Assembly (NCBI GenBank): GCA_035293985.1 | Contig: DATGLS010000036.1 | Coordinates: 4,728-68,727 of the forward strand | DNA from: JAVDCA01 sp035293985 | Lineage (GTDB): Bacteria > Pseudomonadota > Alphaproteobacteria > Rhizobiales > Xanthobacteraceae | Length of the DNA: 64,000 bases | Reading direction: 5' to 3' | Shown: positions 34,702 to 43,238 of the stretch, piece by piece | Layout of the letters: each line of letters begins with the position of its first letter | How positions within the stretch are numbered: the stretch's first letter is position 1 | Notes under the pieces: generated by a model | Told to the model about the DNA's origin: nothing | The model's database searches: none | The model's input: only the letters and a program-made list of their open reading frames with translations | Made by a program: the position numbers and the translations under genes

Positions 34702-35071
34702 TTCAGCCAATCCTCGATCTTTGCACCCGCCGATCCCCGCAGCGGTTTGAATTCTGACTATTATGCCAGATTTCGTGAACAATTACGCAACGGCATATGT
34801 GTCGGATCACTTCCGGCGGCGACCGCATCGTAACATTGTACCGAGTGGCAATGGGATACCACTCGGCGCGGCCTAACCGAACTGCAGACCCGAAACGTAT
34901 TTTGGAACCCGTTGCGCCGTCCTTCCTCCGACACATGTACTTGTCGGTGAGCCGGGCTCGAAGGTTCAAGTCCGGGGCCGGCTGCGCGCGAAATATGTGC
35001 TGGCCTTGTCGTACCGTAAGGGCGCCGATAGGGTCCGCAATCGCAAAGCGATTTCTGATACCGGGCCAAGC
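34702..35071. other. divergent regulatory region before cysteine synthase gene
   Basis: This stretch of 370 bases lies between the starts of the ChrR-like gene and the cysteine synthase gene and should hold both promoters. It is richer in A+T than the rest of the window in 34730-34900, and contains the perfect inverted repeat listed separately at 34841-34866. No supported gene was seen in it. Confidence 0.4.
34841..34866. promoter_or_regulatory. inverted repeat upstream of cysteine synthase gene
   Basis: CCGAGTGG (34841-34848) and CCACTCGG (34859-34866) form a perfect 8-base inverted repeat with a 10-base spacer. It lies about 205 bases before the cysteine synthase ATG and about 140 bases from the ChrR-like start on the other strand. 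It could be a repressor operator or an RNA hairpin; I know of no regulator that binds it. Confidence 0.35.
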
Positions 35072-36109
35072 ATGCAAATTCGCGACGGCATTGTGAATGC
35101 GATCGGCAACACGCCGCTCATCCGTCTCAAGCGCGCCTCCGCGGCGACGGGCTGCGAGATTCTCGGCAAGGCCGAGTTCATGAACCCGGGCCAATCGGTC
35201 AAGGATCGCGCCGCGCTGTTCATCATCCAGGATGCGGTGCGCCGCGGCGAGCTGCATCCCGGCGGCGTGGTGGTCGAGGGCACGGCCGGCAACACCGGCA
35301 TCGGGCTCGCGCTCGTCGGCAACGCCCTCGGCTTTCGCTCCGTGATCGTCATTCCGGAGACCCAGAGCCAGGAGAAAAAGGACGCCCTGCGCATCGCCGG
35401 CGCCGAGCTGGTCGAGGTCCCGGCGGTCCCATATGCCAACCCCAACAACTACGTGAAGCTCTCGGGCCGCCTCGCGGCGGATCTCGCCAAGCGCGAGCCC
35501 AAGGGCGCCGTGTGGGCGAACCAGTTCGACAATGTCGCTAACCGCGAGGCCCACATCGAGACCACCGGCCCGGAGATCTGGGCGCAGACCGACGGCAAGG
35601 TCGACGGATTCATCTGCGCGGTCGGCTCCGGTGGCACGCTCGCCGGCATCGGCATGGCGCTCAAGGCGCGCAACAAGGACGTGAAGATCGGTCTCGCCGA
35701 CCCGATGGGCGCCGCGCTCTACAGCTACTACACGACGGGCGTGCTCAAGTCGGAGGGCTCCTCCATCACCGAGGGCATCGGCCAGGGACGCATCACCAAG
35801 AACCTCGAAGGCGCGCCGGTCGACCTCGCCTATCAGATCCCCGACGCCGAGGCGGTCGCGATCGTCTTCGATCTCCTCGAGCACGAAGGCCTTTGCCTCG
35901 GCGGCTCCTCCGGCATCAACATCGCGGGCGCGATCCGCCTCGCCAGGGAGCTCGGCCCCGGCCACACCATCGTGACGATCCTGGCCGACTACGGAAACCG
36001 CTACCAATCCAAGCTTTTCAATCCGGAATTCCTGCGCTCGAAAAATTTGCCGGTACCGACCTGGATCGAAAAGCGCTCGCAGGTCCAGGCGCCGTTCGAG
36101 AAGGTCTGA
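35072..36109 (+). CDS. cysK: cysteine synthase A family (O-acetylserine sulfhydrylase-like)
   Basis: This PLP-dependent enzyme makes cysteine from O-acetylserine and sulfide, or a related beta-replacement. The 345-residue protein carries the PLP lysine in NPGQSVKDRAA (about 40-50), the substrate-loop EGTAGNTGIGLA (about 68-79) and the phosphate-binding GSGGTLAG near 189-196. It is longer than E. coli CysK (323 residues), with an extended C-terminus (FLRSKNLPVPTW). The ATG at 35072 gives the family N-terminus with IGNTPLIRL. It starts the run cysK - alaX-like - sulfurtransferase - persulfide dioxygenase; the alaX-like gene follows after 17 bases. Confidence 0.9.
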   Translation: MQIRDGIVNAIGNTPLIRLKRASAATGCEILGKAEFMNPGQSVKDRAALFIIQDAVRRGELHPGGVVVEGTAGNTGIGLALVGNALGFRSVIVIPETQSQEKKDALRIAGAELVEVPAVPYANPNNYVKLSGRLAADLAKREPKGAVWANQFDNVANREAHIETTGPEIWAQTDGKVDGFICAVGSGGTLAGIGMALKARNKDVKIGLADPMGAALYSYYTTGVLKSEGSSITEGIGQGRITKNLEGAPVDLAYQIPDAEAVAIVFDLLEHEGLCLGGSSGINIAGAIRLARELGPGHTIVTILADYGNRYQSKLFNPEFLRSKNLPVPTWIEKRSQVQAPFEKV

Positions 36110-36126
36110 GCTTCACGGGAAAGTCG

Positions 36127-36852
36127 ATGGCGACCGATTGTCTGTTCCGCGAAGATCCCTACCTGCGCGATTGCGACGCGACCGTCGTCGACCTGACCGA
36201 GCACGGCCTCGTGCTCGATCGCACCGTTTTCTACGCCAATTCGGGCGGCCAGCCGGGCGACCGCGGCGTGCTCACGACGAGCGCCGGCGAAGCCATTCAA
36301 GTCGACACGGCCGTGTTCACCGATCCGGGCAAGACCGAGATCGCGCACGTGCTCCCCAATGTGCTGCCCGCGGGCGCCACACGGCCGGCGCCCGGCGATC
36401 GTCTGGTCGCCGCGATCGACTGGGACACGCGCTATCGGCGCATGCGCATGCATACGGCGCTGCATCTACTGTCCGCCGCCCTGCCCTTCCCGGTGACCGG
36501 CGGCTCGGTCGGCGATGCGGAAGGCCGGCTCGATTTCGACATTCCCGAAGCCGGTCTCGACAAGGACGAGATCACGCACAAGCTCGCCGACATGATCGCG
36601 GCCGACGCCGCCGTGACGACGCGCTGGATCACCGACGAGGAGCTCCTGGCCAACCCGTCGCTGGTCAAGACCATGTCGGTCAAGCCGCCGATGGGCACCG
36701 GGCGCGTGCGCCTCGTCGAGATCGCCGGGCTCGACCTGCAGCCGTGTGGCGGCACCCATGTTCGGCGCACGGGCGAGATCGGCGCCGTGCGGGTGACGCA
36801 GATCGAAAAGAAAGGCAAACAGAACCGCCGCGTGCGAATCGCCTTCGCGTAA
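36127..36852 (+). CDS. alanyl-tRNA editing protein (AlaX family)
   Basis: AlaX proteins are free-standing editing domains related to alanyl-tRNA synthetase; they hydrolyse mischarged Ser- or Gly-tRNA-Ala. The 241-residue protein has the zinc ligands HTALH (His109, His113) and CGGTH (Cys207, His211), and the entry segment VFYANSGGQPGDRG near residue 36. The GlyX/Pro-type linker region and the size fit type-II AlaX. It follows the cysteine synthase gene after 17 bases with GGGAAAGTCG as ribosome binding site, suggesting cotranscription, possibly protecting translation when serine-like or cysteine-related pools change (inference). Confidence 0.9.
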   Translation: MATDCLFREDPYLRDCDATVVDLTEHGLVLDRTVFYANSGGQPGDRGVLTTSAGEAIQVDTAVFTDPGKTEIAHVLPNVLPAGATRPAPGDRLVAAIDWDTRYRRMRMHTALHLLSAALPFPVTGGSVGDAEGRLDFDIPEAGLDKDEITHKLADMIAADAAVTTRWITDEELLANPSLVKTMSVKPPMGTGRVRLVEIAGLDLQPCGGTHVRRTGEIGAVRVTQIEKKGKQNRRVRIAFA

Positions 36853-36866
36853 GCGAGCAGGCCGCC

Positions 36867-36908
36867 TTGCGCTCCCTCTCCCGAAGAGCGGGGGGAGAAA
36901 GAGCGCAA
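36867..36908 (+). terminator. hairpin after the AlaX-type gene
   Basis: TTGCGCTC (36867-36874) pairs with GAGCGCAA (36901-36908) and, past a 2x2 internal loop, TCTCCC (36877-36882) pairs with GGGAGA (36893-36898). It lies 15 bases after the AlaX-type stop. There is no T tract, so termination is not certain; it may also belong to a dispersed palindrome family. Confidence 0.45.
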
Positions 36909-37027
36909 GCGCAGCGCTCGCCTCACATGCCAATGCGCGCGACTTGATCGGTGGCGAAGGCCGTAGCACTTTGACAACGCTTTGCGTGACAGTCTCGCGC
37001 CCTGATCGATTCGAAAGATTGACAACG

Positions 37028-37894
37028 ATGGCCAAGCCCCCCGCCAAGTCCGCCAGCCCCTGGCTCGTCTCGACCGAGTGGCTCGCCTCGCGCCTGCGCT
37101 CGCCCGACCTGATCCCGGTCGACGGCTCGTTCTACCTGCCGGCACAGAAGCGCGACGCCGCGGCCGAGTACAAGGCCGGCCACATTCCGGGCGCGGTGCG
37201 CTTCGATATCGACGCGATCGCCGATCATTCCTCGCCGCTGCCGCACATGCTGCCGTCCGCCTTCGACTTCGCCATGGCGGTCGGCGAGCTCGGCATCTCG
37301 GAGCGCGAGACCATCGTGATCTATGACGGCATGGGCCTGGTTTCGGCGCCGCGCGTGTGGTGGACGTTCCGACTTTTCGGCGCCGAGCACGTGTTCATTC
37401 TCGACGGCGGGCTGCCGAAGTGGAAGGCGGAGGGACGCCCGCTCGAGCAAGGGACCGTCAACCGCGGTCGCAAGCACTTCATCACGCGCACGCCGCCCGA
37501 TATCGTGGCGACCGTCGCCAACGTGCAGCAGGCCCTGGCCGGCAAGAGCGCCCAGGTCGTCGATGCCCGTCCGGCCGAGCGCTTCCGCGGCGAGGCGGCC
37601 GAGCCGCGGCCGGGGGTGCGATCGGGCCACATGCCGGGCGCGCTCAACGTGCCCGCCACCTCGCTGGTGGAGAACGGCCAGCTGCTGCCGCCCGACCGCC
37701 TGCGCCAGGCCTTCGCGGCGGGCGGCGTCGACATCGACAAGCCCGTGATCGTGAGCTGCGGCTCGGGCGTCACCGCTGCCACGCTGTGGCTCGCGCTCGA
37801 CGCGCTCGGCAAGCCGCCGGTGCGTCTATACGACGGCTCGTGGACCGAATGGGGCGGGCGCGCCGATCTGCCGGCCGCGACGGGAGCCAAATAA
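37028..37894 (+). CDS. sseA: 3-mercaptopyruvate/thiosulfate sulfurtransferase
   Basis: This 288-residue tandem rhodanese moves a sulfane sulfur from 3-mercaptopyruvate or thiosulfate to an acceptor. It has two rhodanese domains (about 12-135 and 158-280) with hinge; the active Cys244 lies in CGSGVTA, the loop typical of mercaptopyruvate sulfurtransferases (CG(S/T)GVT). The elements YKAGHIPGAVRFD (about 50-62) and VRSGHMPGALNVP (about 198-210) are standard. ATG 37028 follows GAAAGATTGACAACG. It precedes the dioxygenase-rhodanese fusion gene by 22 bases, an evident operon. Confidence 0.93.
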   Translation: MAKPPAKSASPWLVSTEWLASRLRSPDLIPVDGSFYLPAQKRDAAAEYKAGHIPGAVRFDIDAIADHSSPLPHMLPSAFDFAMAVGELGISERETIVIYDGMGLVSAPRVWWTFRLFGAEHVFILDGGLPKWKAEGRPLEQGTVNRGRKHFITRTPPDIVATVANVQQALAGKSAQVVDARPAERFRGEAAEPRPGVRSGHMPGALNVPATSLVENGQLLPPDRLRQAFAAGGVDIDKPVIVSCGSGVTAATLWLALDALGKPPVRLYDGSWTEWGGRADLPAATGAK

Positions 37895-37916
37895 CCCAAC
37901 GAGACTGGGAGGCGCG

Positions 37917-38969
37917 ATGATCTTCCGCCAGCTCTTCGACTCCGTCTCCGGGACCTACACCTACCTGATCGCCAGCCGGCGCGGCGGCGAGGCGATGATC
38001 ATCGATCCGGTGATCGAGAAGGTCGATCGCTATCTCCAGCTCATCACCGAGCTCGACCTCGAGCTCGTCAAGGCGGTCGACACGCATCTGCACGCGGACC
38101 ACATCACGGGCCTCGGCGCGCTGCGCGACCGCACCCGGTGCATCACGGTGATGGGCGAGCAAACGAAAGCCGACGTGGTGTCGATGCGGGTCGCCGAGGG
38201 GGACCGGCTCACCATCGAGGGCGTGGCCCTCGACGTGCTCTACACCCCCGGCCACACGGACGATTCCTACAGCTTCGTCATGACCAACCAGGCATTGGGC
38301 GACCGGGTGTTCACCGGCGACACGCTGCTCATCCGCGGCACCGGCCGCACCGACTTCCAGAACGGCGATCCGCGCATGCAGTACGAGTCGATCTTCGGCA
38401 AGCTGCTGCGGCTGCCGGACGAGACGCTGGTTTTCCCGGCGCACGACTACAAGGGCGACACCGTCTCGACCATCGGCGAGGAGAGGGCCTTCAATCCGCG
38501 CCTGCGCGTCAAATCGGTCGACGAGTACATCGCGCTGATGAACGGCCTCAACCTGCCCAACCCCAAGATGATGGATGTGGCGATCCCGGCCAATATCAAG
38601 GTCGGCCTCGCGCAGGACGAGGTCGCACGGCGCGGCTGGGGCGTCAGCGTCGATGACGCCAAGGAGCTGGTGGGACGCCCGGATGTCGTCCTCGTCGACC
38701 TGCGCGAGAAAGCCGAGCGCGACAAGCACGGCGTCATCCCGGGTTCGCTGCATGCGCCCTACCCCGACCTGCGCGAGAACATCTCGCGTGGCGGCATGCT
38801 CTACGAGCTGGCGTCCGCGACCAGCAAGCGTCTCCTGTTCTACTGCGCGTTCGGCGAGCGCTCCGCCATGGCGGTTCAGGCGGCGCAAAGCCTCGGCCTC
38901 GCGACCGCCTGCCACCTGACCGGCGGCATCGACGCGTGGAAGAAGGGCGGCGGGCCGCTGACGCGCTGA
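37917..38969 (+). CDS. persulfide dioxygenase-like MBL protein fused to rhodanese
   Basis: The 350-residue product joins an ETHE1-type metallo-beta-lactamase domain (about 1-235) to a rhodanese domain (about 245-350). The MBL domain has the metal-binding VDTHLHADHITG (about 56-67), TPGHTDDS near 111, FTGDTLLIRGTGRTDFQ near 130, and HDYKG near 178. The rhodanese has VDLREKAERDKHGVIPGS and the catalytic-type Cys310 in YCAFGERS. Such fusions oxidise glutathione persulfide to sulfite and pass sulfur on. With the preceding sulfurtransferase it makes a sulfane-sulfur disposal pair. GGGAGG precedes the ATG. Confidence 0.93.
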   Translation: MIFRQLFDSVSGTYTYLIASRRGGEAMIIDPVIEKVDRYLQLITELDLELVKAVDTHLHADHITGLGALRDRTRCITVMGEQTKADVVSMRVAEGDRLTIEGVALDVLYTPGHTDDSYSFVMTNQALGDRVFTGDTLLIRGTGRTDFQNGDPRMQYESIFGKLLRLPDETLVFPAHDYKGDTVSTIGEERAFNPRLRVKSVDEYIALMNGLNLPNPKMMDVAIPANIKVGLAQDEVARRGWGVSVDDAKELVGRPDVVLVDLREKAERDKHGVIPGSLHAPYPDLRENISRGGMLYELASATSKRLLFYCAFGERSAMAVQAAQSLGLATACHLTGGIDAWKKGGGPLTR

Positions 38970-39010
38970 AGCGCAATGGAATCAGGCACTACGCGAGGCC
39001 GGCGCCGACT

Positions 39011-39793
39011 TCACTTCAGGATCTGGCTGAGGAACAGCTTCGTCCGCTCATGCTGCGGATGGGTGAAGAACTCGGTCGGCGTGTTGATCTCGACGATCTG
39101 CCCGGCATCCATGAACACCACGCGGTCGGCGACCTGGCGGGCGAAGCCCATCTCGTGCGTCACCACGATCATGGTCATGCCGTCCACGGCGAGCTGGACC
39201 ATGGTGTCGAGCACCTCCTTCACCATCTCGGGATCGAGCGCCGAGGTCGGCTCGTCGAACAGCATCAGCTTCGGGCTCATGCACAGCGCGCGCGCGATCG
39301 CGACGCGCTGCTGCTGGCCGCCCGAGAGCTGGCCCGGATACTTGTCGGCCTGCTCGGGGATGCGCACGCGCTTCAGGAACTTGAGCGCGATCTCCTCGGC
39401 CTGCATCTGCGGGATCTTGCGCACGTTGATCGGCGCGAGCGTGCAGTTCTCCATCACGGTGAGATGGGGAAACAGGTTGAACTGCTGAAACACCATGCCG
39501 ACCTCGCGCCGCACCTTGGCGAGGTTCTTGACGTCGTTGCCGAGCGGAATGCCGTCGACCACGAGGTCGCCCTTCTGAAAGACCTCGAGGCCGTTGATGC
39601 AGCGGATCAGCGTCGACTTGCCCGAGCCCGACGGCCCGCAGACCACGATGCGCTCGCCCCGCCGCAGCGTGAGGTCGACGTCGCGCAGCACCTGAAACTC
39701 GCCGAACCACTTGTTCAGCCCGCGGATCTCGACCGCGCTCTCGCGGCTCATCTGCGAGGCGACGCCACCGTCGACTGCTTCCATCGCCGTCAT
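39011..39793 (-). CDS. aapP: general L-amino acid ABC transporter ATP-binding protein AapP
   Basis: AapP is the ATPase of the Aap polar amino-acid importer. The 260-residue protein has Walker A GPSGSGKST (about 53-61), Q-loop FQQFNLFPH, the LSGGQQQR signature (about 155-162), Walker B LMLFDEPTSALD and the switch His in VVTHEMGFA. It is the last gene of aapJ-Q-M-P. ATG 39793 lies 14 bases after aapM; an internal ATG a few codons on is possible. It is convergent with the persulfide dioxygenase gene. Confidence 0.96.
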   Translation of the reverse strand: MTAMEAVDGGVASQMSRESAVEIRGLNKWFGEFQVLRDVDLTLRRGERIVVCGPSGSGKSTLIRCINGLEVFQKGDLVVDGIPLGNDVKNLAKVRREVGMVFQQFNLFPHLTVMENCTLAPINVRKIPQMQAEEIALKFLKRVRIPEQADKYPGQLSGGQQQRVAIARALCMSPKLMLFDEPTSALDPEMVKEVLDTMVQLAVDGMTMIVVTHEMGFARQVADRVVFMDAGQIVEINTPTEFFTHPQHERTKLFLSQILK

Positions 39794-39807
39794 GCCGGAT
39801 CCCTTTC

Positions 39808-40974
39808 TCAGCGCCGCTCGCTGCGCCCGAGCCGCCGCTCGATGCTGGTCGCGTAGCGCGACATCGAATAGCAGCAGGTGAAGTAGAACAGCGCCGCGAA
39901 CGCGTAGCCGCTCACGCTGGTGACCGGCGTTGCCCAGGTCGGGTCCTCGCGCGCGGCCTCGATCGTCTTGAGGAAGTCGTAGATGCCGACGAAGAACACG
40001 AGCGTCGTGTCCTTGAACAGCCCCACATAGGTGTTGAGGATGTTCGGGATGGTGATGCGCAGCGCCGGCGGCAGCACGACGAAACGCAGCGTCTGCCAGT
40101 AGCCGAGCCCGAGCGCGCTCGCCGCCTCCCACTGACCCCTGGGGATCGCCTGCAGGCCCGCGCGTACCACCTCGGCCATGTAGGCGGAGGAGAAGAGCGC
40201 GACGCCGACGAGGGCGCGAACGAGCTTGTCGGGCGACCAGGCGGGCGGCAGGAAAAGCGGCAGCATCACGCTCGCCATGAACAGAACCGTGACCAGCGGC
40301 ACGCCGCGCACGAACTCGATGAAAACGACCGAAACGGTCTTGAGGGCCGGCATGTGCGAGCGCCGGCCGAGCGCGAGCAGGATGCCCAGCGGGAGCGAGA
40401 ACACGATGCCGACCGCGGCCACCACCACGGTGACCATCAGGCCGCCCCAGCGCGAGGTATCGACGATCTCGAGGCCGAGCGCCGGCAGGCCATAGAGCAG
40501 AAAGAACGAGACGATCGGGAAAATGCCGAAGAAATACAGCGCGCCCAGCCCGCGGTGCGGCGCGTTGAGCCACAGCAGCCAGCCCATGCCCACGGCCAGC
40601 ATGGCGAAGAAGATGTCCACCCGCCAGCGGCCGTCGATCGGATAGGAGCCGTAGGTGAAATAGGCGAGGTGCTCGCGCACGAACGCCCAGCACGCGCCGA
40701 CCTCGGGATGGGCGACGGTGGCGAGGCACGCCTGGCGGTCGCTTCCGGTCCACACCGCGTCGACCAGCAGGAAGCGCACGAGCGGCGGCACCACCCAGAT
40801 GAAGAGCAGCACGACCAGGACGGTCATGACCGCGTTGAACGGCGTGCCGAACAGGTTGGCGCGCGTCCAGCCGATCACACCGGTCGACGCGAACGGCGGC
40901 GGCAGGCTCGGCGCCGGCGCGGTGCGCACGAACACCAGTCTATGCTCGGTTCCGATGGCGGCGACGCTCGACAT
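39808..40974 (-). CDS. aapM: general L-amino acid ABC transporter permease AapM
   Basis: This 388-residue inner-membrane permease of the HisM/GlnP type has an N-terminal membrane segment (about 48-70), a long insert with further segments (about 120-190), and the C-terminal permease core with the family EAA loop EAASALGLGYWQTLRFVVLPPALR near 290-313. I chose ATG 40974, which has GGAGCGCTGAAGCC upstream and starts MSSVAAIG; a start 11 codons earlier would overlap aapQ. It follows the aapQ stop by four bases and pairs with AapQ as a heterodimer. Confidence 0.95.
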   Translation of the reverse strand: MSSVAAIGTEHRLVFVRTAPAPSLPPPFASTGVIGWTRANLFGTPFNAVMTVLVVLLFIWVVPPLVRFLLVDAVWTGSDRQACLATVAHPEVGACWAFVREHLAYFTYGSYPIDGRWRVDIFFAMLAVGMGWLLWLNAPHRGLGALYFFGIFPIVSFFLLYGLPALGLEIVDTSRWGGLMVTVVVAAVGIVFSLPLGILLALGRRSHMPALKTVSVVFIEFVRGVPLVTVLFMASVMLPLFLPPAWSPDKLVRALVGVALFSSAYMAEVVRAGLQAIPRGQWEAASALGLGYWQTLRFVVLPPALRITIPNILNTYVGLFKDTTLVFFVGIYDFLKTIEAAREDPTWATPVTSVSGYAFAALFYFTCCYSMSRYATSIERRLGRSERR

Positions 40975-40978
40975 GGCT

Positions 40979-42154
40979 TCAGCGCTCCCGCAGCGCCATG
41001 CGCGCATTGTAGATGTTCATCACGAACGAGGTCGTGAGGCTGATCACGAGGTAGACCGCCATGGTGACGGCGACGATCTCGACCGCCTGCCCGGTCTGGT
41101 TGAGCACCGTGCCGGTGAAGATCTGCACCAGGTCCGGATAGCCGATCGCGACCGCGAGCGAGGAGTTCTTGGTCAGGTTGAGGTACTGGCTGGTGAGCGG
41201 CGGGATGATCACCCGCATGGCCTGCGGGATGATCACGCGGCGCAGCGTCAGCAGGCGCGACAGGCCGAGCGCCTGGGCGGCCTCGACCTGGCCGCGCTGC
41301 ACCGCGCTGAGCCCGGCGCGCACCGTCTCGGCGATGAACGCGCCGGTGTAGATGACGAGCCCGGTCAGCAGCGCGACGAGCTCCGGCGTCATCTCCAGGC
41401 CGCCCCGCACGTTGAACCGGCTCAGCTGGGGAAACACGAAGCTGACCTGCGCGCCGCTCACGAGCGCGGCGCCGACCGGCAGGCCGATCAGGCCGGCGAG
41501 CGCCAGCGCGGTCGCGAGGCCGGCGGCGATGCGGCCGCGCCGCGCGAGCACAACCAGAGCGATCATGATCGCGATGGCGGCGCCGAGCGCCGCCAGGACG
41601 ACGTCGCCGCCGCCGCCGAAATCGACCGCCGGCAGATAGAGTCCGCGATTGTTGAGATAGCCGCCGCCCGGCAGATGGATGCTGTCGCCGAAATTGGGCA
41701 ACGCCTTGAGCACCGCGTTGTACCAGAACAGCAGCTGGAGCACGAGCGGCACGTTGCGGATGAGCTGCACGTAGCCGGCCGCGAGATGCGCGACCAGCCA
41801 GTTGGTCGAGAGCCGCGCGATGCCGATCGTGAAGCCGACGATGGTGGCGAGCACTATGCCGACGGCGGCGACCAGCAGCGTGTTGCAGAGGCCGACCCAG
41901 AAGGCGCGCCCATAGGTCGACGTGCTCGACGAATAGTCGATCAGCGTCTGGCTGATGTCGAAGCCGGCCGGCTGATTCCAGAAGCCGAAGCCCGACGTGA
42001 TATGGGCGCGCTGGAGGTTCGCCGCCGCCAGAAGGAAAAGGCCGACCGCCGCGGCGATGAGCAGCAAGATGAGCAGCGCCTGCCACAGGACGCTGCGCAC
42101 GCGCGGATCGCGCAGAAACGGGACTTCCGGGGTGCTCGCGGGGGCGTTCGCCAT
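40979..42154 (-). CDS. aapQ: general L-amino acid ABC transporter permease AapQ
   Basis: This 391-residue permease partners AapM. It has an N-terminal membrane segment (about 23-45), segments around 88-112 and 185-225, and the conserved core VQLIRNVPLVLQLLFWYN (about 129-146) with the EAAQALGLSRLLTLRRVIIPQAMR loop (about 290-313). The length and organisation match rhizobial AapQ. It lies 27 bases after aapJ and four bases before aapM. Confidence 0.96.
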   Translation of the reverse strand: MANAPASTPEVPFLRDPRVRSVLWQALLILLLIAAAVGLFLLAAANLQRAHITSGFGFWNQPAGFDISQTLIDYSSSTSTYGRAFWVGLCNTLLVAAVGIVLATIVGFTIGIARLSTNWLVAHLAAGYVQLIRNVPLVLQLLFWYNAVLKALPNFGDSIHLPGGGYLNNRGLYLPAVDFGGGGDVVLAALGAAIAIMIALVVLARRGRIAAGLATALALAGLIGLPVGAALVSGAQVSFVFPQLSRFNVRGGLEMTPELVALLTGLVIYTGAFIAETVRAGLSAVQRGQVEAAQALGLSRLLTLRRVIIPQAMRVIIPPLTSQYLNLTKNSSLAVAIGYPDLVQIFTGTVLNQTGQAVEIVAVTMAVYLVISLTTSFVMNIYNARMALRER

Positions 42155-42181
42155 GATGGTCGCCTCACCCCCGCCCGTCGC

Positions 42182-43234
42182 TCACCGGATCGGCGGCGCG
42201 TATTGCAGGCCGCCCTTGGTCCACAGCGCGTTCAGGCCGCGCTTGATCTTGAGCGGAGAGCCCTCGCCGACGTCATGATCGAAAATCTCGCCATAATTGC
42301 CGACGTGCTTGACGATGCGATAGACCCAGTCGTTGGTGAGCCCGAGCTGCTGGCCGAAATTCCCCTCGACGCCGAGCACCCGCTTGACCTCCGGCGCCTG
42401 CGATTTGAGCATCTCGTCGACGTTCGCCTTGGTGATCCCGTCCTCCTCGGCGATGACCATCGCGAAGTGCGTCCACCGGATCACGTTGAACCACTGGGAA
42501 TCGCCCTGGCGCACGAACGGCGCGAGCGGCTCCTTGGAGATGATCTCGGGCAGCACGACGTGGTCGTCGGGCTTGGCGAGCTTGAGCCGCGACGCATAGA
42601 GCCCGGAGGCATCCGTCGTATAGGCGTTGCAGCGGCCGCTCTCGTAGGCGCCGAGCGCCTCCTGCAGTGACAGGAAGGTCACGCTCTTGAGCTGCATCTT
42701 GTTGGTGCGGAAATAGTCCGCGAGATTGAGCTCCGTGGTCGTGCCCTGCTGCACGCAAATGGTCGCGCCGTCGAGCTCGCGCGCCGACTTGATGCCAGTG
42801 TCCTTGCGCACGATGAAGCCCTGGCCGTCATAATAGTTGACCGCCGTCGCGTTGAGCCCGAACTGCGCCTCGCGCGAGGAGGTCCAGGTGCTGTTGCGCG
42901 CGAGCACGTCGACGTCGCCCGACTGCAGCACCGTGAAGCGGTCCTTGGCGGTGGTCGCGACGAACTTCACCTTCTTGGGATCGTTGAAGATCGCGGCCGC
43001 GACCGCGCGGCAGAAGTCGACGTCGAGCCCGGTCCAGTTGCCCTGCGCGTCGGGCAGGCCGAAGCCCGGCACCTCGCCGTTGGCGCCGCAGTTGAGCATG
43101 CCGCGCGCCTTCACTTCGTCGAGCCTGCCGGCCCACGCGGCGCTCGTCACGCTCACGAGCGCGCTCACCGCCGCGCAGACGGTCAGCAACCGCCGCACAC
43201 ACCGCGCCATTGAACGCGCCATTGACCGCGCCAT
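42182..43234 (-). CDS. aapJ: general L-amino acid-binding periplasmic protein AapJ
   Basis: AapJ is the periplasmic receptor of the Aap importer. The 350-residue protein has a signal peptide (hydrophobic part about 16-35, cleavage AWA-GR) after an odd N-terminal repeat MARSMARSMAR coded by a 12-base tandem repeat. Family segments include GMLNCGANGEVPGFG, WTGLDVDFCRAVAAA (about 67-81), DVDVLARNSTWTSSRE (about 106-121) and QGTTTELNLADYF (about 160-172). M1 at 43234 has GGGAGG six bases upstream; the ATGs at 43222 and 43210 lie further from it. A close paralogue lies at 46001-47017. Confidence 0.95.
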   Translation of the reverse strand: MARSMARSMARCVRRLLTVCAAVSALVSVTSAAWAGRLDEVKARGMLNCGANGEVPGFGLPDAQGNWTGLDVDFCRAVAAAIFNDPKKVKFVATTAKDRFTVLQSGDVDVLARNSTWTSSREAQFGLNATAVNYYDGQGFIVRKDTGIKSARELDGATICVQQGTTTELNLADYFRTNKMQLKSVTFLSLQEALGAYESGRCNAYTTDASGLYASRLKLAKPDDHVVLPEIISKEPLAPFVRQGDSQWFNVIRWTHFAMVIAEEDGITKANVDEMLKSQAPEVKRVLGVEGNFGQQLGLTNDWVYRIVKHVGNYGEIFDHDVGEGSPLKIKRGLNALWTKGGLQYAPPIR

Positions 43235-43238
43235 GCCA
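43203..43238 (-). repeat. 12-base tandem repeat at the aapJ start
   Basis: Three units of about 12 bases (CGCGCCATTGAA, CGCGCCATTGAC, CGCGCCATG on the plus strand) supply three in-frame ATG codons, coding MARS-MARS-MAR before the signal peptide. Only the first ATG is at proper distance from GGGAGG. Confidence 0.8.
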
